DNA from: Blastocatellia bacterium
GTDB lineage: Bacteria > Acidobacteriota > Blastocatellia > UBA7656 > JADIYM01
Reading direction: 5' to 3'
Length of the DNA stretch: 64,000 nucleotides
NCBI GenBank assembly: GCA_016705245.1
Contig: JADIYM010000023.1
Coordinates: 1-64,000, forward strand
Part shown: positions 8,914 through 16,374 of the stretch, in pieces
How the letters are laid out: the number at the start of each line of letters is the position of its first letter
How positions within the stretch are numbered: position 1 is the stretch's first letter
Notes under the pieces: model-generated
Database searches by the model: none
What the model saw: the letters and a program-made list of their open reading frames with translations, nothing else
Told to the model about the DNA's origin: nothing
Translations under genes and position numbers: made by a program

Positions 8914-10923
8914 ATGAAGTATCTACCTCGATCGCTCCAGACGACGGCGCTTGTGTTCGCCGTCGCACTCGCCCTTCTCTTTTCGACCGTCGTTCCGTCC
9001 GCGCGCGCCGCATTGCGCGAGGAGTGGCTGCCGGTGACCCCGGCGGAACTCGCGCTTGCAGCCCCATCCGTTGAACCGGACGCCGATGCCGAAGCGCTCT
9101 TCTGGGACGTCCGCGTTCAGGATCGCGATACGGCGTCGGACATCAAGTCCGTCGTGAACAACTATGTTCGCGTGAAGGTCTTCAACGATCGCGGCAAGGA
9201 ATCGCAGAGCAAGATCGAGATCGCATACGGCAGCGGCACGAAGGTCGCCAACATCGAGGGCCGGACGATCAAGAAGGACGGAACCATCGTCGAGCTCAAA
9301 CCCGACGCCATATTCGACCGAACGATCGTCAAGTTCGGCAACTTCAAGGTCAACGTGAAGTCCTTCGCGATGCCGGCCGTCGAGCCTGGTTGCATCATCG
9401 AATACCGGTGGCAGGAGACCAGCCCGGCGCGCCTCTATCAGCGGCTCGCGCTGCAGCGGGACATCCCGGTCCAGAAGATCACCTATCACATCAAGCCGTT
9501 CAGCTCTCCTGGATTCGAGCTCGGCATGCGAATGAAGGTCTTCAACGGCGAAACGTCGAGGCTCGAGAAAGAGGGCGGCGGGTACTACAGGACCGAGACG
9601 TCGAACGTGAAGGCGTTCCGCGAAGAGCCCCACATGCCGCCCGAGGACCAGGTACGCTCGTGGATCCTCCTGTTCTACTCGGAAGATCTCGGCGTTACGG
9701 CCGACAAGTACTGGACGGACTACGGGAAACGCGTCTTCAACCGCTCGAAGGGCTACTTCAAGGTCACCGACGAGATCCGTCGCGCAACCGCCGAGGTCAC
9801 GGCCGGCGCGACGACCGACGACGACAAGATCCGTCGCATTCATACCTTCTGCCGAACCAAAATCAAGAACCTGGGCGATGACGCCGCGGGCCTGACCGAC
9901 GAAGAGCGCAAGAAAATCCGCGAGAACAACAACGCCAACGACACGCTCAAGCAGATGCGCGGCTATCCCGACGACATCAACGCCGTGTTTGCCGCGATGT
10001 GCCTCGCCGCCGGACTCGACGCGCGCCCGGCGGCCCTTTCGGACCGCAGCGACTTTTTCTTCGATCCGTCGTTCCCTGACAGCTACTTCCTGCAGGCGAT
10101 CGACATCGCCGTGAAGAACGGCAACGAGTGGCGCGTGTACGATCCGGGGTACACGTACGCACCGCCCGGAATGCTGACCTGGCGCGAAGAAAACACGCAG
10201 GCCCTCATTGCCGACCCGAAGGAGCCTGTCTGGATTCGTGCGCAGCTGTCGCTGGCGGACGTAACGACCGAGAAGCGTACCGGCACTTTCACGTTGTCCG
10301 AAGACGGGACGCTCGAGGGAGACGTCCAGATCGAATACACCGGTCACCTCGGCATCGACTGGAAGGAGTTTCACGACGACGACTCGCCCGAACAGCGCGA
10401 GGCTTCGATCCTCGAGGACGTCCGGAAGCGCCTTTCGACGGCCGAGGTCTCGAAGATCAAGGTCGAGAACGTCACGGACCACGAAAAGCCGTTTTCGGTC
10501 ACTTACCACGTCCGGATCCCGGGGTTTGCCCAACGGACGGGCAAGCGGCTCTTCTTCCAGCCGTCGTTTTTCCAGGTGAACGTCGGACCCCGGTTCACCG
10601 CGACCACGCGCCAGCACCTCATCTACTTCCATTACCCGTGGACGGAGGACGACAAGGTGACCGTCACTTTGCCGCCGGGCTATGAGCTCGATAGCGCGGA
10701 CCAGCCCGAATCGTTCAGCGTTGGTGCGGTCGGCGGGTACGACGTCAAGATCCTCGCGTCGAAGGACGGCAGCATCATTCAGTATCAGCGGAAATTCGCC
10801 TTTGCGGCAGACGGCTCGCTGTATTTCCCCGCGTCGGGCTACGTGCAGATCAAGAAGGTCTTTGACGCGGTCCACGAACGCGACAACCACATGCTGACGC
10901 TTCGACTGAAGGCAACACAATGA
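8914..10923 (+). CDS. Exported DUF3857 protein with degenerate transglutaminase-like domain
   Basis: A 669-residue protein with a signal peptide (MKYLPRSLQTTALVFAVALA, cleaved near SARA). The N-terminal half is DUF3857. The middle is a transglutaminase-like fold and the C-terminal beta region resembles DUF3858. The canonical catalytic segment GDCKD is replaced by GYPDDINAVFAAMCLAAG, and the position of the catalytic His reads YFLQAIDIAV; only the Asp region (VYDPGYTY) remains. It is therefore probably a non-catalytic paralogue of the next gene. The ATG at 8914 is chosen because it begins the signal peptide; the frame is open far upstream, antisense to the glycosylase. It is translationally coupled to the next gene through ATGA. 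Confidence 0.85.
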   Translation: MKYLPRSLQTTALVFAVALALLFSTVVPSARAALREEWLPVTPAELALAAPSVEPDADAEALFWDVRVQDRDTASDIKSVVNNYVRVKVFNDRGKESQSKIEIAYGSGTKVANIEGRTIKKDGTIVELKPDAIFDRTIVKFGNFKVNVKSFAMPAVEPGCIIEYRWQETSPARLYQRLALQRDIPVQKITYHIKPFSSPGFELGMRMKVFNGETSRLEKEGGGYYRTETSNVKAFREEPHMPPEDQVRSWILLFYSEDLGVTADKYWTDYGKRVFNRSKGYFKVTDEIRRATAEVTAGATTDDDKIRRIHTFCRTKIKNLGDDAAGLTDEERKKIRENNNANDTLKQMRGYPDDINAVFAAMCLAAGLDARPAALSDRSDFFFDPSFPDSYFLQAIDIAVKNGNEWRVYDPGYTYAPPGMLTWREENTQALIADPKEPVWIRAQLSLADVTTEKRTGTFTLSEDGTLEGDVQIEYTGHLGIDWKEFHDDDSPEQREASILEDVRKRLSTAEVSKIKVENVTDHEKPFSVTYHVRIPGFAQRTGKRLFFQPSFFQVNVGPRFTATTRQHLIYFHYPWTEDDKVTVTLPPGYELDSADQPESFSVGAVGGYDVKILASKDGSIIQYQRKFAFAADGSLYFPASGYVQIKKVFDAVHERDNHMLTLRLKATQ

Positions 10924-12893
10924 TCATCCGACCGATTCTGCGCGCGGGACTGCTCGGGCTGGCAGTGCTTGCGGCAAACGCACCGGTCCTGGCCGCGGAC
11001 GAAGCGCCGGCCTGGCTCAAGCAGGCAGCTGCCCAGCAGGTGCCGAGCTACCCGGCAGGCACACCCGCCGTCGTGATTTACGACGAAAGCACCGTCACCG
11101 TGGCCGATGACGGGCGCACGACGTCTGTCACGCGTTATGCAGTCCGAGTGCTCACTCGCGACGGTCGCGAGTCCTGCGTTATGCGTGCGCATTACATGCC
11201 GGGAACGAGCAAGGTGCGTGACTTCAAGGCGTGGCACATCCGCGACGGCGTGACCAAGGCCTTCGGAAAGGGTGAGATCGCCGACGTTGCGGCGTCGGCC
11301 GACGAGATGTTCAGCGAGGGGCGTATGGCGGCGATGTCGCTTTCAGACGACGCCGATGCCGGCTCCGTCGTCGGCTTCGAGTTCGTTCACGAAGACCGCC
11401 CGCTTCTCGCCCAGGACGAATGGTCGTTCCAGAGCCGCCTGCCGGTCCTCTCGTCGCGGCTGACGCTCGTGCTTCCGGCCGGATGGCAGGCGAGCAGCGT
11501 GACGTTCAATCACGCTCCCGTCGAACCGAAGGTGGCGGGCACTACGTGGACCTGGGAGTTGCGCGGACTCTTTCCGATTCCGCCCGAACCGGCCGCGCCG
11601 CCGGTGACGAATCTCGCGCCCCGTCTCGCCTATTCGTACCAACCGCCGTCCGGAACGCGCGGCGTGTTGAGCTTTTCGAACTGGTCGTCGGTCGCGCAGT
11701 GGTCGACGACGCATGTGGCGTCACAGGCCGCGGCGAACGATGCCCTGACGTCGAAGGCGCGCGAATTGACCTCGGGCGCTACCACCGAGATCGACCGGAT
11801 TCGAGCCATCGGAAAATACGTACAGGGCCTCACGTACATCTCGATCCAGACGAATCTCGCGAAGGGCGGCGGCTACAAGCCGCGCGCCGCAACCGACGTG
11901 TTCGCGAGGTCGTACGGCGACTGCAAGGACAAGGCGAACCTGATGCTCGCCATGCTGCGGACGGTCGGCATCGAGTCGTATCTCATGGCGATCTACGCCG
12001 GCGACCCGACTTACGTGCGCGAGGAATACCCAACGCCGTCGCAGTTCAACCACTGTATCCTCGCCGTGCGCGTCAGCCCGGCGACCGAGGCGCCCACGGT
12101 CTTCGACAACGCCTCTGTCGGGCGACTCATGGCGTTCGACCCGACGGATCCGTATTCACCGGTCGGCGACCTTCCGGATCACCTGCAGGGGAGCCTTGCA
12201 TTGCTGATGGCCGGAGATGCCGGCGGACTCGTGCGCATGCCGGTGACGCCGCCGGATGCGAACCGGCTCGATCGAACCACTGAAGCGAAGCTCGGCCTCG
12301 ACGGATCGATCACCGGCAGGATCAGCGAACGATCGACGGGAAGCCGGGCAGTCGATGCACGCGCGAGGTTCGAGAGCGAGTCCCGCACGGACTACGACGC
12401 GCGCATCAATCGCTGGATTGGCGCGGGAGTGCCCGGCGCGCGGATCGCGAAGATCACGCCGAACGACGACCGCGTGGCGAACCGGTTCGGTCTCGACATC
12501 GAGTTCGCGTCGGACCGATACGCGCAGATGATGGGCGGCCGGCTCTATGTCTTCAAGCCTGTGCTCGTGTCGCGATTGCAGCGGATCGAGTTGCGGACGG
12601 ACGAGTTGCGGACCCAGCCGGTCGTTCTCGAGTCGCAGGCGCTGGCCGAAACGGCGACGTTCGAGTTGCCTCCGGGAATGGTCGTGGACGAGATGCCGGA
12701 TCCCGTGAAGATCGATACTTCCTTTGGCACGTACGTGACGACGTACGAGGTGAAAGAGGGAGTCCTCGTGTTCACGCGGTCGCTGACGCTCAAGAGGGCA
12801 ACGATCCCGGTTGCCGAATTCGAGTCTGCGCGTGCGTTCTTCACGAAGATCCGCGACGCGGAATCGGCCCCGGTCGTCCTCGTCAGGAAGTAG
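10920..12893 (+). CDS. Exported DUF3857/transglutaminase-like protein with intact catalytic triad
   Basis: A 657-residue envelope protein (signal peptide MIIRPILRAGLLGLAVLAAN). DUF3857 occupies about 50-250. A transglutaminase-like domain at about 280-410 has the nucleophile in YGDCKDKANLM, the histidine in FNHCILAV and the aspartate in FDPTDPYSP. The fold is shared with papain-like proteases and transglutaminases; the substrate is unknown. The start overlaps the upstream stop (ATGA at 10920-10923), so an intact and a degenerate copy are made together. They may work as an active/regulatory pair, which is inference. Confidence 0.87.
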   Translation: MIIRPILRAGLLGLAVLAANAPVLAADEAPAWLKQAAAQQVPSYPAGTPAVVIYDESTVTVADDGRTTSVTRYAVRVLTRDGRESCVMRAHYMPGTSKVRDFKAWHIRDGVTKAFGKGEIADVAASADEMFSEGRMAAMSLSDDADAGSVVGFEFVHEDRPLLAQDEWSFQSRLPVLSSRLTLVLPAGWQASSVTFNHAPVEPKVAGTTWTWELRGLFPIPPEPAAPPVTNLAPRLAYSYQPPSGTRGVLSFSNWSSVAQWSTTHVASQAAANDALTSKARELTSGATTEIDRIRAIGKYVQGLTYISIQTNLAKGGGYKPRAATDVFARSYGDCKDKANLMLAMLRTVGIESYLMAIYAGDPTYVREEYPTPSQFNHCILAVRVSPATEAPTVFDNASVGRLMAFDPTDPYSPVGDLPDHLQGSLALLMAGDAGGLVRMPVTPPDANRLDRTTEAKLGLDGSITGRISERSTGSRAVDARARFESESRTDYDARINRWIGAGVPGARIAKITPNDDRVANRFGLDIEFASDRYAQMMGGRLYVFKPVLVSRLQRIELRTDELRTQPVVLESQALAETATFELPPGMVVDEMPDPVKIDTSFGTYVTTYEVKEGVLVFTRSLTLKRATIPVAEFESARAFFTKIRDAESAPVVLVRK

Positions 12894-12898
12894 GGGCG

Positions 12899-12990
12899 CT
12901 CTCTGTGACTCTGTGACTCTGTGTGCGCAGCTCTTGTCTGATCGAGAAGAGCTGCGCACACAGAGACGCTGAGGCGCGGAGTCACTGAGA
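12899..12990. repeat. Palindromic hairpin, family B
   Basis: The exact core arms are 19 bases each: CTCTGTGTGCGCAGCTCTT at 12917-12935 and its reverse complement at 12947-12965. Flanking CTCTGTGA and CACTGAG words extend the pairing imperfectly. It lies between the convergent DUF3857 and M20 genes and could serve as a shared transcript end. Confidence 0.8.
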
Positions 12991-13013
12991 AATGTCGATC
13001 CATATCTCAGCTG

Positions 13014-14310
13014 TTATGGCTTTGGCGCGTTGCGGTCCAGGTAGTCGACGGCAGAGGTCGCCAGGAGCTGCACGCCGGCGACCATTGCATCTTCGTCGAG
13101 GTCGAACGCCGCGGTGTGCAGCATCGCCGTGAAGCCCTTCGCCTGGTTTCGGACGCCGAGGAAGTAGAAGACCCCCGGCACTTCGCGCTGGTAATACGAG
13201 AAGTCCTCCGCCACCATCACCGGCCGCATGTCGATGAGCCTTGCCTCACCGAACGATCGCTTCAACACCGGTAGTGTTGCCGCAAGCAGCCCGGGATCGT
13301 TCACCGTTACCGCAGCGCTCTCCGACGTCACCAACTCGAACGTCGCGCCGTGCGCCGACGTCACGCCGCCAAGTATTTCGCGCATCCACCGGAACGCGTC
13401 CGTGCGCGTTTTTCGTCGAGAGTCCGCATCGTCCCGACGAGTACGACCTCGTCGGCAATGATGTTGAAGCGCGTTCCGCCGTGAATCGAGCCGACCGAAA
13501 GCACGAATCCCTCCTGCGGATGCACGCGGCGGCTTCGGATCGTCTGAAGCGCCTCGACGCATTCGGCGGCCACTACGATCGGATCGACGCTGTCCTGGGG
13601 GTTCGCGCCGTGGGCGGACTTGCCCTTGATGGTGATCGTGAACTTGTCGGCGGATGCCATTGCCGATCCCGATATCAGGCCAACGGTGCCGGACTCGAGC
13701 GTCGGCATGACATGCAGGCCAAAAATCGCATCGGCCTTCGGGCTGGCAAGTGCGCCATCCTTGATCATCAGCGTAGCGCCGCCGGGTTCGCCATCGGGCG
13801 CGCCTTCCTCGGCAGGCTGAAAGACGAAGACGACCGTACCGGCCAGCTCCGCCCGCATGCCCGACAGCAGTTCGGCCGCGCCGAGAAGCATGGCCGTGTG
13901 GGCGTCGTGGCCGCATGCGTGTTTCACGCCCGCGTTCTTCGATTTGTACGGCACGTCGTTGGTTTCTTCGATCGGCAACGCATCCATGTCGGCGCGAAGC
14001 GCAACAACAGGGCCGGGCTTTCCGCCGCGAAGGACGCCTACGACTCCGTGTCGCGCGACGCCGGTTCTCACCTCGATTCCCGCGATCGCCCGAAGGCGCT
14101 CGGCGACGACGCGCGACGTCCGTTCCTCGCGATTCGAGAGCTCGGGATGCATGGAAGGTCACGCCGAACTTCGACGAGCCTGGGCAACATGGAGGCCGCG
14201 GCGTCCGCGATTGGGCGCTCGCGTCCGGGCGTCCGGGCCTGCGAATGCGCTACTGGAATCGACAGCAGTAGCGCTGCCACAATGAGTACAGGAAATATTG
14301 ACCGGTTCAT
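13014..14310 (-). pseudogene. M20-family amidohydrolase/peptidase with two frameshifts
   Basis: It encodes a signal peptide (MNRSIFPVLIVAALLLSIPV, start 14310) and an exported M20D-type metal-dependent amidohydrolase (HipO/IAA-amino-acid hydrolase group). Motifs include HACGHDAHTAM (metal-binding His), VFVFQPAEEG and VAEDFSYY. The reading frame is broken twice. Near 14153-14156, RRDL is followed by nonsense, but one added base restores HMHPELSNREE. Near 13405-13415, DEK is followed by nonsense, but one extra A in the A5 run gives TRTDAFRWMREILGG and a normal C-terminus. With both corrected the protein is about 430 residues, normal for the family. Good conservation on both sides of each break suggests base-call errors or very recent inactivation. 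Confidence 0.8.
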
Positions 14311-14469
14311 GATGCGGGCGATTTGAGCACAGTCACCTGACTTGACCAAAGGTGCTGTAGCGAGACCGAGGCGTGGTGCGGGCGAGTGCAGAGGACCGCG
14401 GAAAGTTCAACCGCGGAGCGGCACGTCATCCCGATCAGTTCGACTGCTGGCCGCTTCCTCTGCCCGGAA

Positions 14470-15960
14470 TCAACGTTTCGCGGTCGCGTAATCGACATCA
14501 GGAACTTCGCAAGAATGGCAGCCGACGCTTCTTCTGAGCTTGAGCTTCCCGGTCGGCCCATACGTCTTTTCGAGTTTGAAAGTCGTCGCGAAGCCCTTCG
14601 AAGCCCTCTCGTTCGAGTTCGCCAGCGTCCCCGAGCGTCCGTTCGAAGAGCGATCCGAGTCGCCCCGGAAGTCGAACCGGCCGCCGTCCGCGAACCGGAA
14701 GTCCTCGAGCGTCTTGAAGAATTTCGCCTCCTTGTTCTCGGCAAAGAGCGGAATGCTGCGCGCCGTCGGGTCTCGGTACTTCTTGAAGTACCCATACGCG
14801 CTGATTGGTGCCGTGACGACAAGGCCGACACCCGTCGCGGCCTTGATGCCTTCCTTGGCCCAGAACGAGGTGGACCCGAGCCGCTTCGTGATCTCGCGCT
14901 TGATCGACGTCGGCGTCGAGTCGCTCGACGTCGTGTTCATGTCGCCGGCGAAAATCACTGGATGCGGCACGTCGCGAATGGCGAGCAGGATTTCCTCGAG
15001 CTGCGCCACTCGCGTTTCAGGCTTGGTTCGAGCCTCGAGGTGCGCGGCCACGATTGTGGCCTTTCCGCCCGGAATCAGGGGGTCGCTGATGTCGGCGAGC
15101 ATGTACATCCGGTTTCCCCGGCGGACCTCGCGGGTGATCTTCTCCAGGAATGCCACCTCCGTCGCCTTGCGCTTCCCGGCCTCGACATCGCTGACACCCT
15201 CTTTCTCGTCGACGTACCAGTCGTGGCCCTGGTTCCTGAATCGGACGATCCGCACGTTCTCGAGCGGATACCGGCTTAGGATGGCCGTCCCATGCATGCC
15301 TTTCATCCGACGCCGGTCGACACGCGGGAGGTTTCCGACGAGCTCCTCGCGTCGGGCGGGGTCCTCTATCTCGGCGAAAGTCTCGGTGCCCATCGTGAGC
15401 GGATCGACCTCGACGAACTCGACGCCGTATGCCCAGTTCATCTTCAGGGCTGCGGCCAGATCTCCCGCCACGTTCCTGTAACCAGAACGCGGAACGCCCC
15501 AGTCGACCTCGTTGAGCACGACCACGTCGGCAGACCGCAGCTGCGCGAGCTCCTGGGCGAGAGCCGCCCGTTCGGAGCTTCCGCGTGGGTACTCTGCCTT
15601 GTTGATGAAGGTCTCGAAACCCTCCGCTCCGCGAAACGCCCCGACGATCGCTTGATACTCGATACCGCGCTCGATGTTCCACATTGCGACGCGCAGGCCG
15701 CGGCCGAGGTCGGCGAACTCCGGACGCACCGGCCGGGCCCCGGCCGACGACGCGGAGTTGTCGACGAACGGGGCGTTCAGGAGGGCGTCGAGCTTGGCTC
15801 CAAGCTCCGGAGCCGGAGTGTCAACGGCGTAGAGCTGCTCGAGCTCGTCGAACGAGAGCAGGCTTGCAGCCGCATTGGCTGGCACACACGGCAGGCCGAA
15901 GGCGAGGCCGATCATTGCCGCGATAGCAGCGCGCGCTCGAATCGACTTCAGGAATGGCAT
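14470..15960 (-). CDS. Exported endonuclease/exonuclease/phosphatase-fold protein, C-terminus atypical
   Basis: A 496-residue exported protein. The ATG at 15960 follows GAGGAAAA and starts a signal peptide (MPFLKSIRARAAIAAMIGLA). EEP-fold motifs are present: WNIERG, LNEVDWG, HGTAILSRYPL, AAHLEA and GDMNTT. These are the Glu, Asp and Asn metal/phosphate residues of DNase I-like hydrolases. The substrate could be nucleic acid, phospholipid or phosphate ester. After YGPTGKLKL the sequence becomes an unusual tail (RRSVGCHSCEVPDVDYATAK). The usual strand plus SDH motif with the catalytic histidine is absent. I could not find that segment in another frame downstream, so the protein appears truncated or divergent. 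Confidence 0.75.
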   Translation of the reverse strand: MPFLKSIRARAAIAAMIGLAFGLPCVPANAAASLLSFDELEQLYAVDTPAPELGAKLDALLNAPFVDNSASSAGARPVRPEFADLGRGLRVAMWNIERGIEYQAIVGAFRGAEGFETFINKAEYPRGSSERAALAQELAQLRSADVVVLNEVDWGVPRSGYRNVAGDLAAALKMNWAYGVEFVEVDPLTMGTETFAEIEDPARREELVGNLPRVDRRRMKGMHGTAILSRYPLENVRIVRFRNQGHDWYVDEKEGVSDVEAGKRKATEVAFLEKITREVRRGNRMYMLADISDPLIPGGKATIVAAHLEARTKPETRVAQLEEILLAIRDVPHPVIFAGDMNTTSSDSTPTSIKREITKRLGSTSFWAKEGIKAATGVGLVVTAPISAYGYFKKYRDPTARSIPLFAENKEAKFFKTLEDFRFADGGRFDFRGDSDRSSNGRSGTLANSNERASKGFATTFKLEKTYGPTGKLKLRRSVGCHSCEVPDVDYATAKR

Positions 15961-16157
15961 GGAGGTTTTCCTCAGTGTTTCCGCCGCACGCACCGCGAAT
16001 GCCGGGCGAATTCCGAACCAGGATCGGCGACTTTAGCACAGCGACGTGACGTCCAATCGCATCCCCGGTTCCGCTCCTTTCTCGTTGCCCGTTGACAGAG
16101 TTTTCGTCGTGAGTACCATTCAGGCGTCCGCAGCGCCGGTCGGTGCCGTGGAAGGAT

Positions 16158-16292
16158 CCAGTCTGCCGAATCCGGCGTGCCCGAGGCGTCGGAGCGGGGG
16201 AACCAAACTCAGGGGTGAATCCGAAGCACGGTGTATCCGGCGACGGTAGGGCACTTTCAAACCCGAACCCGACAGCTAACCTCGCAGGCTTG
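16158..16292 (+). promoter_or_regulatory. Cyclic di-AMP riboswitch, ydaO/yuaA type (predicted)
   Basis: This 5' leader carries the conserved blocks I associate with the ydaO-yuaA motif, in the right order: AGCGGGGGAACCAAA (16193-16207), GGGGTGAATCCG (16212-16223), GGTAGGGCA (16246-16254) and the 3' hallmark ACCCGAACCCGACAGCTAAC followed by CTCGCAGGC (16261-16289). GTCTGC (16161-16166) can pair with GCAGGC (16284-16289) to close the outer P1 helix. Known members bind c-di-AMP and usually turn genes off when it is high, often genes for potassium uptake or wall remodelling. It lies directly upstream of the transporter gene at 16375. The expression platform (16290-16374) contains a short CCCG...CGGG stem and the AGGAGG; the mechanism is not clear. 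The rest of the 414-base gap (15961-16157) shows nothing further. Confidence 0.88.
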
Positions 16293-16374
16293 TTGAAAGG
16301 ACTTGCGATCTGGTTCGCGCCGCGCGCCAGAGAGCACGACCCGCTCTGACGGGTTTCAGGAGGCGTGAACCGCA

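Noticed and set aside
8923..10920. 665-codon open frame antisense to the first DUF3857 gene
   Set aside because: Valine/Asp/Arg-rich shadow; the plus-strand protein has a signal peptide and family motifs.
14307..14600. Restoring the EEP hydrolase C-terminus by a single frameshift
   Set aside because: All three frames downstream were read, and none gave the expected FVK strand or SDH motif.
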